Of a DNA stretch of 64,000 nt, positions 18,463 to 28,558 are shown in pieces. The translations under genes were made by a program, and so were the position numbers. This DNA comes from Hymenobacter cellulosilyticus (GTDB lineage: Bacteria > Bacteroidota > Bacteroidia > Cytophagales > Hymenobacteraceae): the NCBI RefSeq assembly GCF_022919215.1, contig NZ_CP095046.1, positions 3,772,501 through 3,836,500 on the forward strand, written 5' to 3'. Position 1 is the first letter of the stretch. Each line of letters starts with the position of its first letter. A model generated the notes under the pieces. The model was given only the letters and a program-made list of their open reading frames with translations. It did not search any database and had not been told where the DNA came from.

Positions 18463-19463
18463 ATGCTGCTGAAATCCCGCTTTTTCGTGGCTGCGCTGCT
18501 GGCGCTAGGCCTGAACCAGACCGCCACGGCGCAGGTGTATACCGCTACTGACCCACTGGCACATACCTACTCCATCGTGGCCCGTGACCCCGCTACCGGC
18601 GACATGGCCGTGGCCGTGCAAAGCCACTGGTTTTCGGTGGGCACGGCCGTGTCGTGGGGCGAAGCCGGGGTAGGCGTGGTAGCCACGCAGTCGTTTACCA
18701 ACAAGTCGTTTGGCACTCGTGGACTGGCGTTGTTGAAAAGCGGCAAAACCGCCCAGCAGGCCCTCGACGAGCTGTTGGCTACCGACGAAGGTCGCGACGT
18801 GCGCCAGGTCGCCATTCTCGACGCGAAGGGCAACGTGGCCACGCACACCGGCAAGAAGTGCGTAGACATGGCCGGGCACGTTAAGGGCAGCCAGTTTTCG
18901 GTGCAGGCCAACATGATGCTCAATGACAAAGTGTGGCCCGCCATGGCCCAGGCCTACGAGAAAAACGCTAAGCTGCCCTTTGCCGAGCGGGTGCTGTCGG
19001 CGCTGGAAGCGGCGGAGGCCGCGGGCGGCGACATTCGGGGCGGCAGTCGGCGGCCCTGCTGGTGGTACGCGGCAAAGCCACGGCCGCGCCCTGGGACGAC
19101 CGGCTCATCGACCTGCGGGTGGAGGACAATGCCGCCCCGCTGCCCGAGTTGGCCCGCCTGCTGCGCCTTACCCGCGCCTACGAGCACATGAATGCCGGCG
19201 ACCTGGCCGTGGAGAAAAACGACATGCCCAAGGCCATTGAGGAATATCAGGCGGCCGAAAAGATGTTTCCCTCCAACCTGGAAATGCAGTACTGGCACGC
19301 CATTACCCTGGCCAACAAGCAGCAGTTGCCGGCCGCGCTGGCCTTGCTGGGGCCCATTTTCCGGCAGGAGCCCAATTGGCGCGTCCTCACCGGGCGCCTG
19401 CCCAAGGTGGGTTTGCTGACCGTGTCGGCCGCCGAGCTGCAGCAGATTCTGACCTTGAAATAA
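18463..19463 (+). CDS. DUF1028 Ntn-hydrolase-like protein (one apparent frameshift)
   Basis: An exported protein with a signal peptide ending TATAQ. The DUF1028 domain (residues 25-230) has the expected HTYSIVARDP, AVAVQSHWFSVG, GVGVVATQSF and GDIRGRQSAA blocks. A C-terminal extension of about 100 residues reads as helical TPR-like repeats (AYEHMNAGDLAVEKNDMPKA). The frame breaks at GGGG 19037-19040; adding one G recreates the conserved RGRQSAA, which pins the error precisely. Restored length about 333 residues. Enzyme activity of DUF1028 is not established. Confidence 0.82.
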
Positions 19464-19476
19464 CCCGCTCTGCCCC

Positions 19477-20064
19477 ATGAAATTCGCTTCGTTACGTACT
19501 GGTAAAAACCGGTTTCTGGCCCTGAGCGGGCTGCTTTTGGTGCTGTGGCTGGGTTTGCTGGGCTGTGCGGCTTCCCGGCCCGCGGCGGCCAACGACGGTG
19601 CCACCACCGTCTACATCGTGCGCCACGCCGAAAAGGACCCCACGCCCGGCCTGGCCGACCCGGTGCTGACGCCGGCCGGGGAAGAGCGGGCCCGGGCGCT
19701 GCGCGAAAAGCTGGGCAAGGAGCCTATTGCGGCCATTTTTACTACCAACACCATCCGGACCCGTACCACGGCCGCCCCGTTGGCTCAGAAGCTTGGCCTC
19801 ACGCCTCAGGTGTACGATGCCCGGCAGATGAGCGCCCTGGTAGAGCGGATTCGCGCTGAATTTGCGGGCAAGAAGGTGCTGGTCGTGGGGCATTCCAACA
19901 CGATTCTGGAAACGGCCGAAGCCCTGGGCGCTACCCGGCCCGTGCCCACCGTGGCCGACAATGAGTTTGGCTACCTGCTGGAAGTGAAGCTGCCCGCTAC
20001 GGGCACGGCCACGGCCACACTCCAGCAGTACGGGGCTGCCGCCGTGCCGCCCGCAGCCAAATGA
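19477..20064 (+). CDS. Histidine phosphatase superfamily lipoprotein
   Basis: 195 residues. A lipoprotein signal ends LLGC (Cys near residue 31). The phosphatase core has the RHG-type motif VYIVRHAEKD with the catalytic His, a conserved Arg in TNTIRTRTTA, and the second His in VVGHSNTI. These are the SixA/PhoE-type catalytic elements, placed outside the cytoplasm here. It starts 13 bp after the DUF1028 gene and overlaps the next start (ATGA at 20061), so three genes form one operon. Confidence 0.85.
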   Translation: MKFASLRTGKNRFLALSGLLLVLWLGLLGCAASRPAAANDGATTVYIVRHAEKDPTPGLADPVLTPAGEERARALREKLGKEPIAAIFTTNTIRTRTTAAPLAQKLGLTPQVYDARQMSALVERIRAEFAGKKVLVVGHSNTILETAEALGATRPVPTVADNEFGYLLEVKLPATGTATATLQQYGAAAVPPAAK

Positions 20065-21292
20065 GTCGGGTGCGCCTGCTGTTGCTGCTCGGGCTGCTCA
20101 GTAGCCGTTTTTGGGCGGTAGCTCAGGTTGTTCCCCAATCTGTGGACACCACCCGCAAGGCCCCCGCGGTGCCGGCAGTAGCTCCGGAGGTGGCCGATAC
20201 ACTAGCCCGAAAATATAGCCTTATCGGCCCCCTGGATAGTGCCGCGCGCCCCAATCTGCTCTTCCACGAGCGGTATCCGGGTCCGCGCCGCCTGCGGGGC
20301 ACTATTGGCAAGCAGCCTGTAACCGTAGAGCTGGACTCGGCAGCCAACAGCTACACGGGCGGCTTTTACTACGACCGGTCGGGGCGGTGGCTGGAGGTGC
20401 GCCTCGAGGCTGGCCCGGGTTCCCGCACCCTGCACCTCTGCGAAACTCCGGCCGGGGACCTGACCGGCCGCCTGCGCCTACCCACAAAGGCGGCGGCTCA
20501 GCTCAAAGGCACCTGGGAAAATGCCGACGGCCGCCACCAGTACCCGTTTGTGTTGCGCGAAACCTATGTAGGCGCGGCCCACTACGAGCAGGACCTCTGG
20601 GAAATGTGGCGCTACACGGTTCGGCGCGACACGAGCTACATTCCGCTGGACTCGGCCTTTTTTCACCAGCTCTACGTGCGGGTCAGCTTGCCCAAAAACC
20701 CGGTGGCCGAACAGCGCCTGCGCCGGGCTTTGGCCGCGCCCTTTGCCCCGAGCTGATGCCGTTGCACCTGGATACCCTGCTGGCCCGCCGCCAGCAGCAG
20801 TACAACCGCTACCAGTTCCACGGCTTCACCGATGTAGTCTATAATGGCAACAACCTGTTTTCGGTGATGCGGGTGTCCAGCTTTCAGCAGGGGCCCTACT
20901 ACGAGCCCCACGAGTGGTACGACGGCGCTACCTTCGACCTGCGGACCGGCCAGCGCCTGCGCCTCCCGGAGCTGCTGGTCTCTGACTACAAAAACCGGCT
21001 GCTCAAGCTGTTCCGGCAGGGGCTGCAACGGGCGCTGGCCGCCGCGCCGGGCTACGGGCAGCTGGGCGGCCCCACGCCGCGGCTACCCACCGGGGGCTTC
21101 GTGCTCACGCCGGCGGGCCTGGTGTTTACCTACGACGACCGGGATGCTCCTTCTTTGGCCAAGCCCCGCAACGCCCAAGCGGACCGGTTTCTGGAAGTGG
21201 TGCTAACCTACGAGGAGCTTTTGCCCCTGATTCGGCGCAAAGGACCGCTGGCGCCGGTGCTGCGGGAGCGGGGCCTGCTGCCAAAAAAGTAG
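20061..21292 (+). CDS. Exported DUF3298-like protein (one apparent frameshift)
   Basis: About 410 residues after restoring one C in CCCC 20746-20749, where the frame otherwise stops. A signal peptide (LLLLLGLLSSRFWAVAQ) leads. The first half has a small beta module (RLRGTIGKQPVTVELD, SYTGGFYYDRSGRWLEV). The second half (HGFTDVVYNGNNLFSVM, WYDGATFDLRTGQRLRLPELL, then FVLTPAGLVFTYDD) resembles the DUF3298/RsiV-type fold, which binds cell-wall-derived ligands in some proteins. The family link is moderate; the function is open. Last gene of the 18463 operon. Confidence 0.65.
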
Positions 21293-21394
21293 CCCGCCGA
21301 AAGCAGCCCGTCCGCCTTTCCTGTTACCTTAGCCCGGTGCCGAGGGCCCTGCACAGGGGCTATTAGGGCTGATTTACCTGTTTTCATCTGCTGA

Positions 21395-22800
21395 ATGTCT
21401 TCTACTATGCGCTCCTTCCTTCGCCGTGGGTTGCTGCTCTCGGGTCTTGGTTTTATGGCTCTTACCAGTCAGGCCCAAACCGCCGCCGTTAATAAAGCCG
21501 ACTCGGTGAGTCTGCGCAAAATCTACGATGAGGCCCTATTGCGAGGGCAGAGCTACGAAAACCTGCGCTACCTCACCGGGCAGATTGGCGGCCGCCTCAG
21601 CGGCTCGCCCCAGGCCGAGCAGGCCGTGCAGTGGGGTAAGACCACCATGGAAAAGCTGGGCCTCGACCGGGTGTACCTGCAGGAAGTAATGGTGCCGCAC
21701 TGGGTGCGCGGAGCCAAGGAAAAGGCCGAAATCAAGCCCGAGAAGGGCAAGGGCGTGGAAATGAACGTCTGCGCCCTGGGGGCTCCGTGGGCACCAACGG
21801 CAAGCTCAAAGCCCAGGTGGTGGAGGTGAAAAGCTGGGCCGAGCTGGCCGCCCTGCCCGACGACAAGGTGAAAGGCCGGTTCGTGCTCTTCAACCGGCCC
21901 ATGAACCCGACCTTCATCCAGACCGGGCAGGCCTACGGTGATGCCGGCGACCAGCGCCGCAACGGGGCCATTGAGGCCGCCAAGCGCGGAGCCGTGGGGG
22001 CCTTGGTTCGTTCCTTGAGCCTGGCCCAGGACGACTTCCCGCACACCGGCACCATGCGCTACGACGAGAAGGTGACCAAGATTCCTGCCGCCGCCCTGAG
22101 CACCGAAGGCGCCGACCGCCTCAGCCAGCTGCTCAAAGCCGACCCGGGCCTGACTTTCGAGCTGGAAATGAGCTGCCAGACCCTGCCCGATGTGAAAAGC
22201 TACAATGTGGTGGGCGAAATCAAAGGCACGAAGTTTCCCAACGAGATTATCGTCGTCGGCGGCCACCTCGACTCCTGGGACCTGGCCCAGGGTGCCCACG
22301 ACGACGGGACGGGCTGCGTGCAAAGCATTGAAGCGCTGCGCCTGCTCAAAGCCGCCGGCCTCAAGCCCGAGCGCACCGTGCGGGCCGTATTATTTATGAA
22401 CGAAGAAAACGGCGTGCGCGGCGGCACCAAGTACGCCGAGCTGGCCAAGGCAGGAGGGGAGAAGCACCTGGCGGCCATGGAGTCGGACGGCGGCGGTTTC
22501 ACGCCCCGGGGCTTCAACATTGAGGCCCCCGCGGCCACTGTCAAGAAGATTCAGCAGTGGCAGCCCCTGTTCCGGCCCTACGGCAGCACCGAATTCAATG
22601 CCGGCCACTCGGGCACCGACATTGAGCCCCTGAAGGACCAGGTTAAAGCCCTTATCGGCTACGACTGCGACGACCAGCGCTACTTCGACATCCACCACAC
22701 TGCCGCCGATACCTTCGACAAGGTCAACCGCCGCGAATTGGAACTGGGCGGCGCCAGCATGGCCAGCCTGATTTACCTGCTCAGCAAGTATGGCCTGTAG
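21395..22800 (+). CDS. M28 family aminopeptidase (one apparent frameshift)
   Basis: A secreted di-zinc peptidase of about 468 residues. A signal peptide ends LTSQAQT. A PA-type insert (residues 130-240) precedes the M28 core, with ligands in GGHLDSWDLAQGAHDDGTGC (His, Asp), MNEENG (catalytic Glu and Glu ligand), ESDGGG and a final His in DIHHTAADT. The frame breaks at GGGGG 21778-21782; one G restores ALGGSVGTNGK. ATG 21395 is used; 21407 is also possible. A repeat element begins right after the stop. Confidence 0.88.
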
Positions 22801-22832
22801 GTGAGGTGGTGAGGTGGTGAAATGGTGAGTTT
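22801..22832 (+). repeat. Octamer repeat, four units
   Basis: GTGAGGTG, GTGAGGTG, GTGAAATG, GTGAGTTT in tandem directly after a stop codon. The last 17 bases match 13001-13017 in the ABC intercistronic region. Confidence 0.65.
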
Positions 22833-22835
22833 TCG

Positions 22836-23129
22836 TTCTGTCATTGCGAGCAGCGCGAAGCAATCCGTCCTCTAAAATGTACTGAGCTTTCTTTCGTGAC
22901 AAGCCCCGATGCCCGCCCGGCGTCGGGGCTTGTTCTTTCAACCCCAACGGAAACCTTCGGAACTTCTCGTGTGGGCTTCGGAAGTCGGCCGAAAAGCTTT
23001 CAAAGCAGGGCTTTCCTCTTCGGAAGATAGCCCAAGGGGCAAAAACCAAGAAGGAGCTTTGTGGGTAAAGAGCGGAACTACCTTCGCAGAGGACGGATTG
23101 CTTCGGCCTTCAGCCTCGCAATGACAGAA
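22836..23129. repeat. Composite inverted-repeat element, copy 1
   Basis: The left arm (22836-22873) begins TTCTGTCATTGCGAGCAG and ends CGTCCTCT; the right arm (23088-23129) is its near reverse complement. Between them is a second, independent hairpin (ACAAGCCCCGA/TCGGGGCTTGT at 22899-22933) and other short stems. Copies 2 (35019-35179) and 3 (36619-36769) share the arms, a GTACTGA-like box after the left arm and an internal hairpin. No open frame fills it. Confidence 0.8.
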
Positions 23130-23171
23130 CCTCATCTCGCACATTCAACTCACATTCCTCCCCTTAACAAC

Positions 23172-23702
23172 ATGTTTCTTGTCGCGCTACTACCCGCCGA
23201 GCCGGTTTTCTCGGACGTGTGGGCTTTGAAGCAGGAAGTTCACCAGCGCACGGGCAGCCGCAATGCCGTGCGCCTGCCCCCGCACATCACCCTGGTGCCG
23301 CCCCTGCGGCAGCCCGATTCATTTGAGGCGGAGTTTCAGGCCAGCCTGGCCGAGTTTGCCCGCACCCAGCACGGCTTCTCGGTGGGCTTGCGGGACTTCC
23401 GCTGGTTTGGCAACCGCACCTTGTTTGTGCAAGTGGCCCAGCCCGAGGCGGTGCAGGCATTTCACGCCGCCCTGACGGCCTGGTGCGCCGAGCATCTTCC
23501 CCAAGTACCCCGCGAAAACCGCCCCTTTACGCCCCACATGACCCTGGCCACCCGCGACTTGCCCACCACGGCCGTGCCGGAGCTGAAGGCCGACTTTGCC
23601 GGTCGTCACTACGAGGCGACGTTCGAGGTTCGCAGCTTCGTGCTGTTTCGCCACGACGGGCAGCGGTGGCAAAACGTGGCGGAATTTTCATTGTCGACTT
23701 AA
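23172..23702 (+). CDS. 2'-5' RNA ligase / cyclic phosphodiesterase family
   Basis: 176 residues of the 2H phosphoesterase superfamily. The two HxTx motifs are HITLVPPL (about residue 35) and HMTLATRD (about residue 124), at the expected spacing. Such proteins hydrolyse or ligate 2',3'-cyclic or 2'-5' RNA ends in the cytoplasm; the exact substrate is unknown. It starts at ATG 23172, 43 bp after the repeat element, and converges with the OmpA gene. Confidence 0.82.
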   Translation: MFLVALLPAEPVFSDVWALKQEVHQRTGSRNAVRLPPHITLVPPLRQPDSFEAEFQASLAEFARTQHGFSVGLRDFRWFGNRTLFVQVAQPEAVQAFHAALTAWCAEHLPQVPRENRPFTPHMTLATRDLPTTAVPELKADFAGRHYEATFEVRSFVLFRHDGQRWQNVAEFSLST

Positions 23703-23739
23703 AAAGAAACCGCCGTTGCGGCCCGGGCTGCAACGGCGG
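23703..23739 (-). terminator. Terminator of the OmpA-family gene
   Basis: Stem CCGCCGTTGC/GCAACGGCGG with an A-rich flank on the left, which becomes a T tract for the minus-strand transcript. Confidence 0.6.
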
Positions 23740-23785
23740 TGTGGTGTTGAGGATCAATTCGTGTGAAAAGCACACAAACTTGGGC

Positions 23786-24619
23786 TTAGTTGGCTTCCAG
23801 AATCTGGAACAGCTCGTCGAGCTTGGGCGTCAGGATGATTTCGGTGCGGCGGTTCAGGGCTTTTTCGGCCGGGGTGGTATTGGCAGCCACCGGAATGTAC
23901 TGGGAGCGGCCGGAAGGCGTCACCTGGGCCGGATTCAGGCCCGATTCGGTCAGAATCCGGGTGATTTCCGTGGCCCGCAACACGCTCAAATCCCAGTTGT
24001 CCTTCATACCCTGGGTACCTTTGGTAATGGGCACGTTGTCGGTGTGGCCTTCCACCAGCACGTTCACGTCCTGATTGCCCTGCAGGGCCGTAGCCAGCTT
24101 TTTGAGGGCCTCCTGGCCTTTGGGGTCCACCTTGGTCGACCCGGACTTGAACAAGAGCTGCTCCGACAAGGACACGTACACCTTACCGTTGCGCACGTTT
24201 ACCTGCAGGTCGTTGGCGTTGAACCCCAGCAGGGCATCACCCACTTTCTTGCGCAAGGACTTCACGGCGGCGTCTTTCTGGTCCAGGATGCGCTGCATCT
24301 CGGCAATGCGCTGCTCTTTGGAGCGTAGGTCGGCCGAGAGCTGGGAGTTGGCCGCCTGGGCCCCGCTGAGGTTGTCGTTGAGTTGGTTTACCTGCTGATT
24401 CTTGTTGAGCAGGCTGGAGCGCAATGCGTCCTCGCTGCGGGCTTTGTCTTGCTCCAGGGCCGTTTTCTGGGCCTGCAGCTGCTCCCGCGACTTGGTCAGC
24501 TCGTCGTATTGGCTTTGCAGGGCGGTAAATTTCTTCTGGGATACGCAGCCCGTGCCCAGGGCCAGTAGGCTGGTGCTGAGCAACAAGGCAAGGGTAGGGC
24601 GGAAAAAGGAACGGTTCAT
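23786..24619 (-). CDS. OmpA-family peptidoglycan-binding lipoprotein
   Basis: 277 residues: lipobox LALGTGC (Cys about residue 25), a long heptad-rich coiled coil (residues 30-125, AQKTALEQDKARSEDALRSS...), then an OmpA C-terminal domain with LLFKSGSTKVDPKGQEALKKLA, VEGHTDNVPI, LSVLRATEITRIL and NRRTEI. The OmpA Asp/Arg pair that binds diaminopimelate is present. It should tether the outer membrane to the wall. Monocistronic, facing a divergent S8 peptidase gene. Confidence 0.9.
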   Translation of the reverse strand: MNRSFFRPTLALLLSTSLLALGTGCVSQKKFTALQSQYDELTKSREQLQAQKTALEQDKARSEDALRSSLLNKNQQVNQLNDNLSGAQAANSQLSADLRSKEQRIAEMQRILDQKDAAVKSLRKKVGDALLGFNANDLQVNVRNGKVYVSLSEQLLFKSGSTKVDPKGQEALKKLATALQGNQDVNVLVEGHTDNVPITKGTQGMKDNWDLSVLRATEITRILTESGLNPAQVTPSGRSQYIPVAANTTPAEKALNRRTEIILTPKLDELFQILEAN

Positions 24620-24825
24620 GGCAATAGGGCTTAAATAAACAATCGAAGTCCTGCTTCAAACGGTTCGGGCGGGCCCGCGGTTGTTGAGCTTATTGCTGAC
24701 CGGATTGGTAGGAGCCAGTCGGGTCCGAAGCGGAGTTCCTGCGTTACTGGCCTTGTAAGGCTTGCTGATAGGGTTCTAGCAAACGGTATTTTGGCTCCAG
24801 GAACCGAGTTTTCGAGCTGGCCTCG

Positions 24826-24833
24826 TACCTTCC
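24826..24833 (+). promoter_or_regulatory. Possible -7 box TACCTTCC
   Basis: Resembles TAnnTTYG and lies 34 bp before the GTG at 24867, supporting that start for the S8 peptidase. Confidence 0.35.
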
Positions 24834-24866
24834 CTCTCTTATTTCCCCTTTGTTCCGCATTCTGCT

Positions 24867-26680
24867 GTGTTTTCGGCTTCTCCTTGGTATGCTGCCCGCT
24901 GGGGCAAACTTCTGGCCGGGGCTGCTCTGGTGCTGGGTAGCCTGCCCGGCACGGCCGCTTCAGTAAGCCCCCAACTAGCCCTCCGGCGGCACCCGTAGCC
25001 CGCTACTGGGTGCGCCTGCGCCATAAGGCTGGTGTACAATTCGACCCGGCCACGTATTTCAGCCCCGCGGCCCAGGACCGACGCCGCCGCCAGCACCTGC
25101 CCGCGGCCGACAGCACCGACTTCCCCGTCCGGCCCGACTTTGTGCGCCAGATTACCGCCCTGGCTGACTCTGTCACGCTGGTCAGCCGTTGGTTTAATGC
25201 CGTGGCGTGCCGGGCCACGCCCCAGCAAGCTGCCCGCCTGCGCCAGCTACCCGGCGTGCTCAGCGTGGAAAGCTGGGATGCGCAGCCGCTGGCCGTGGCT
25301 TCCCAATCCGGAACGGCCGAGCGGGGCACCATGACCATTACAGCCGACGACCGGCAACTGGCCCGCCGCCAGACGGCCAGCCTGGGCGGGGCCGCGTTTC
25401 AACAGGCCGGCCTGAGCGGACAGGGGCTGCGCATCGCCATTTTTGACGTGGGTTTCCAAGGGGCGGCCCAGCATCCGGCCTTTCAGCGGCTGCTCAGCGA
25501 AAAGCGCGTAGTAGCCACCCACGACTTTGTCCGAAACCGGCCTGACGTGTACGTCAGCGGCACTCATGGCACCGAGGTATTATCCTGCATTGCCGGTCAG
25601 CTGCCCGATGGTACGCCCTTGGGCTTGGCTCCGCAGGCCGAGTTTCTGCTGGCCCGCACCGAGCGGCTCAACCGGGAAATCTACGCCGAGGAAGAAGCCT
25701 GGCTGGCCGCCGCCGAGTGGGCCGACCGCAACGGGGCCGACATCATCAACTCCTCCCTGGGCTACACCGACCGCCGGTATTTTCCCGAGCAGATGAACGG
25801 GCGCACCAGTCTGGTGGTCCGGGCCGCCGAGCTGGCCGTGCGCAAGGGAATCCTAGTGGTGAATGCGGCCGGCAACGATGGGGAAGACCCCGACTGGCAC
25901 TCCATCGGCACGCCCGCCGATGCCGACTCGGTGCTGACCGTGGGCGGTCTTGACCCCGACACCTACCTGCACATCGACTTCAGCAGCTACGGCCCCAGCG
26001 CCGCCCGCCGCATAAAGCCCAACGTCATTGCCTTCGGAACGGTGCTGGCCGCCGCGCCCGGTGGCTACGTGCGCACCCAGGGCACCTCCTTTTCCAGTCC
26101 CCTGATGGCGGGCTTTGCGGCCTGTGCCTGGCAGCAAAACCGCAACCTGACCGTGATGCAGCTTTTCGAGCAGCTCCAGCAGTGCGCCGACCTCTACCCG
26201 TACTTCGACTACGCCCACGGCTATGGATTGCCCCGGGCTGCGGCTTTTCTGCGCCCCTTACCACCCTCGGGGCCGCGCCAGAGCGTCGACTTTATCCGGC
26301 AGGATTCCGTGCTGGCCGTGCTGATCCGGCCGGAGGCCGCCGTTATTCCGGCCCAGGTGCTGCCCCTGTACTCTGATTCGGCGACGACCGTGAGCAGCGT
26401 TACCAAAAAGGCCAACGTGCCCGCCGTGGGCCGGGAGGAGCTGGCCCCGGCCCTGAATAAATCGACGCCAAAGCCTGATTCCAGCCCGCCATTGATGCCC
26501 CTGGTCCGGCCCGGCTACCTCTACTGGCACGTGGCCGGCCCCCGCGGGGTGTTGCGCACCTACGAAGTGCGGGAAGTTAGTCAGCGGGCTGTGCTGCAGA
26601 TTCCGCTGCGCACCCTGCAGCCCGGCGACACGGTGCGCGTGTGCTACCGGGGCATCACCCAAAGCTATTCCGTGCAATGA
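24867..26680 (+). CDS. Secreted S8 subtilisin-like peptidase (one apparent frameshift)
   Basis: About 604 residues if one C is added to CCCCC 24968-24972, which joins a good signal peptide (LAGAALVLGSLPGTAAS) to the open frame that begins RYWVRLRHKAG. An inhibitor-like prodomain precedes the catalytic domain: Asp in IAIFDVGF, His in SGTHGTEV, Asn in VVNAAGNDG and Ser in GTSFSSPLMAG. The C-terminal 120 residues are a beta module without a recognisable T9SS tail. It overlaps the next start by 4 bp (ATGA), so it is coupled with the outer-membrane-like protein. Confidence 0.85.
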
Positions 26681-27391
26681 AGAACTACCGCGCGTTGCTG
26701 CTGGCTGGGCTACTGCTGGGCTGGGCCGGTCGGGGCAGGCCCAGCGCGTTTTGCTGCGCCAAAGCCTGGCCGAGGATACTGTCGCCAGTGTTTTCGGGCC
26801 CAACCGGGCGTACTACAACCATTTCTACGTGGGCTACGGGCTGGTAGCGGGCCCCAGTGAGCGGGTCGGGGCTGAACTGCGCTACGGCAACTCAGCAGAG
26901 CTGGTACTGGGCCTGCGCAACAAGTTTCGGGTAACCCAGGCCCTGGCCCTGGGCTTCGACCTACGCTATGCCCGCACCGCCTATTACCTGGCTCAGAATG
27001 CGCAAAAAGTTGTACCCAGCCCGGCGCAGCACCACCGCGAGTATCTGGCCTTGCCCCAGGCCCAACTGGAAGGCTTTGTGCGGTTTAACTACGGCCGGCG
27101 CGGCAACGTCATCGGGCGCTACGTGGATGTGGGGGCTGGGGCGGCTGGGTAATCAGTACTACTCACCGCTTCGAGGACCGGCCCGCCAATGGCGCCAAGC
27201 GGGTGGACGTGACCGAGCACGGCCTAGATTACCTGCGCCGCTGGACCTATGGCACGGGTCTACGGCTGGGCTCCAGCCGCTACGCCCTGACGGCCCGCTA
27301 CCGTCTTTCCGACGTGTTTACGGCTTCCAGGCAAGCCCAATATCCGGAGCTGCCCCGTTGGGTTATTGGACTGGAGCTGGGCTGGTTGTAA
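26677..27391 (+). CDS. Outer-membrane beta-barrel-like protein (two apparent frameshifts)
   Basis: About 238 residues after one G is restored at each of GGGG 26732-26735 and GGGG 27138-27141. A signal peptide (MKNYRALLLAGLLLGWAG) is followed by alternating amphipathic strands with aromatic ends (YYNHFYVGYGLVAGP, AELRYGN, GFDLRYARTAYYL, YALTARYRLSDVF) and a final strand WVIGLELGWL ending in a hydrophobic residue, as in small outer-membrane barrels. Coupled to the upstream S8 peptidase, it may aid its export or anchoring (inference). Confidence 0.65.
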
Positions 27392-27564
27392 TTTGTAAAA
27401 TACCCGGGCGTAAAAAGGCAACCTTGGGCCCGTTTTTGTGGTACATGCACCCAACAACCCTGCTTTGCCGCATTATTGCCGCTGATTTCCTCTTTAGGTA
27501 GCAAGGCTGTTCGGGACGTTTTGTATTTTGCCGAACTGATTTGATGATGGTTGATTGCCCCAAA

Positions 27565-28160
27565 ATGAAAAAACTCGTTCTCCCCGCTGCCTGTGCAGCT
27601 CTCTTGCTGCAAATGACCTCGTGTATCAACACGGAGCGGGAGGTTGGAACATCGCAGAATGCGGATAAGGTATACACCCCCCCACCAATACCGGCCGCGT
27701 TAATAGCCGTACTGTGCTGAACACGGTGCGGGCCTCGCACTACTTCTCCAATACCAAAACCAAGGACAACTTTATCCTGCAGCTGCAGGGTCCTAAAATT
27801 CTGAATGCCCAGGCCAAGTTTATCATCCTGAGCAGCACCGGCGACACCTTGCGCAAGGAAGTAATGCCGGCCAGTGCCCTGCTCGATGAGCGGGAACTCG
27901 AAGACCCGCAGGCCGCCACCGTGCGCGACAAGGAAATTGCCATTCTCAAGGGCATGAACAACTTCTTCCGGGAAGACCGTTTCACCCAGCCCGCCGTGCC
28001 CAAAACGGCTGCCCAGCCCGCCGAAATTGATCCGCAGAGCTGGTCGGCGGTGAAGGAGGATACCAAGGCTGTCGGCTTCGACTACGTAACGGTTGGTGGC
28101 AAAGAGCGCCGCATTGCCTACGCCAAGAAACTGCAGAAAGCTGTGATTATTGCCGAGTAA
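27565..28160 (+). CDS. Lipoprotein of unknown function with a poly-C tract
   Basis: Starts MKKLVLPAACAALLLQ with lipobox MTSC (Cys about residue 20). The first frame stops at 27719, but the frame beginning LNTVRASHYF continues to 28160; adding one C to the CCCCCCC at 27677-27683 joins them into about 198 residues. The mature part has ILQLQGPKILNAQAKFIILSSTGDTLRKEV and a C-terminal basic stretch. The break fits the window-wide undercalling pattern, though a 7-8 C tract just after the signal could also slip in vivo. Possible -7 box TATTTTG near 27524. Confidence 0.62.
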
Positions 28161-28187
28161 GCCAGCCTTATTCAGCCTCTTTGTGGG

Positions 28188-28218
28188 AAGCCCCGCTGCA
28201 TGTGCAGCGGGCTTTTTT
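28188..28218 (+). terminator. Terminator of the poly-C lipoprotein gene
   Basis: Stem AAGCCCCGCTGCA/TGCAGCGGGCTT followed by a T tract. Confidence 0.75.
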
Positions 28219-28558
28219 ATGGGCGTTTCCCAAAATAAATTGGCTATGGTGACTAAGCGGGCTTCCCTCGCTTTTGGCTGTGCTAACTGTTTTAGTGGCA
28301 TTAATTACGCAAGGCTGTAACTTGTAATAAGCATATGTATATCAGATGAATGAATAGTATGATATGAAGCTGTGCATAGGGCTATAGAGCGGGAGCTGTT
28401 GCCTAGCTACGCAATGATTGTATTGCTTCTATGGGCCTCTATAAGCATTAAAGAAGAATGGCGCGGCCCCCAACCAAGGAGCCGCGCCATGTCTAAATCC
28501 AATCACCTAGGCGGAAGATGGGGCCGCCTACATGAGGGTTGCGTGAAGTTGTACTTTT
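28219..28558. other. Gene-free, relatively AT-rich stretch
   Basis: No gene seen. It holds one GC-rich hairpin (ATGGCGCGGC.../...GCCGCGCCAT at about 28458-28490) just downstream of the minus-strand M23 gene, which may end its transcript. Base composition from 28230 to 28450 is lower in GC than the flanks. Confidence 0.45.

Noticed and set aside
23483..24328. Plus-strand frame over the OmpA gene
   Set aside because: A shadow frame of the OmpA-family gene; no signal or domain.
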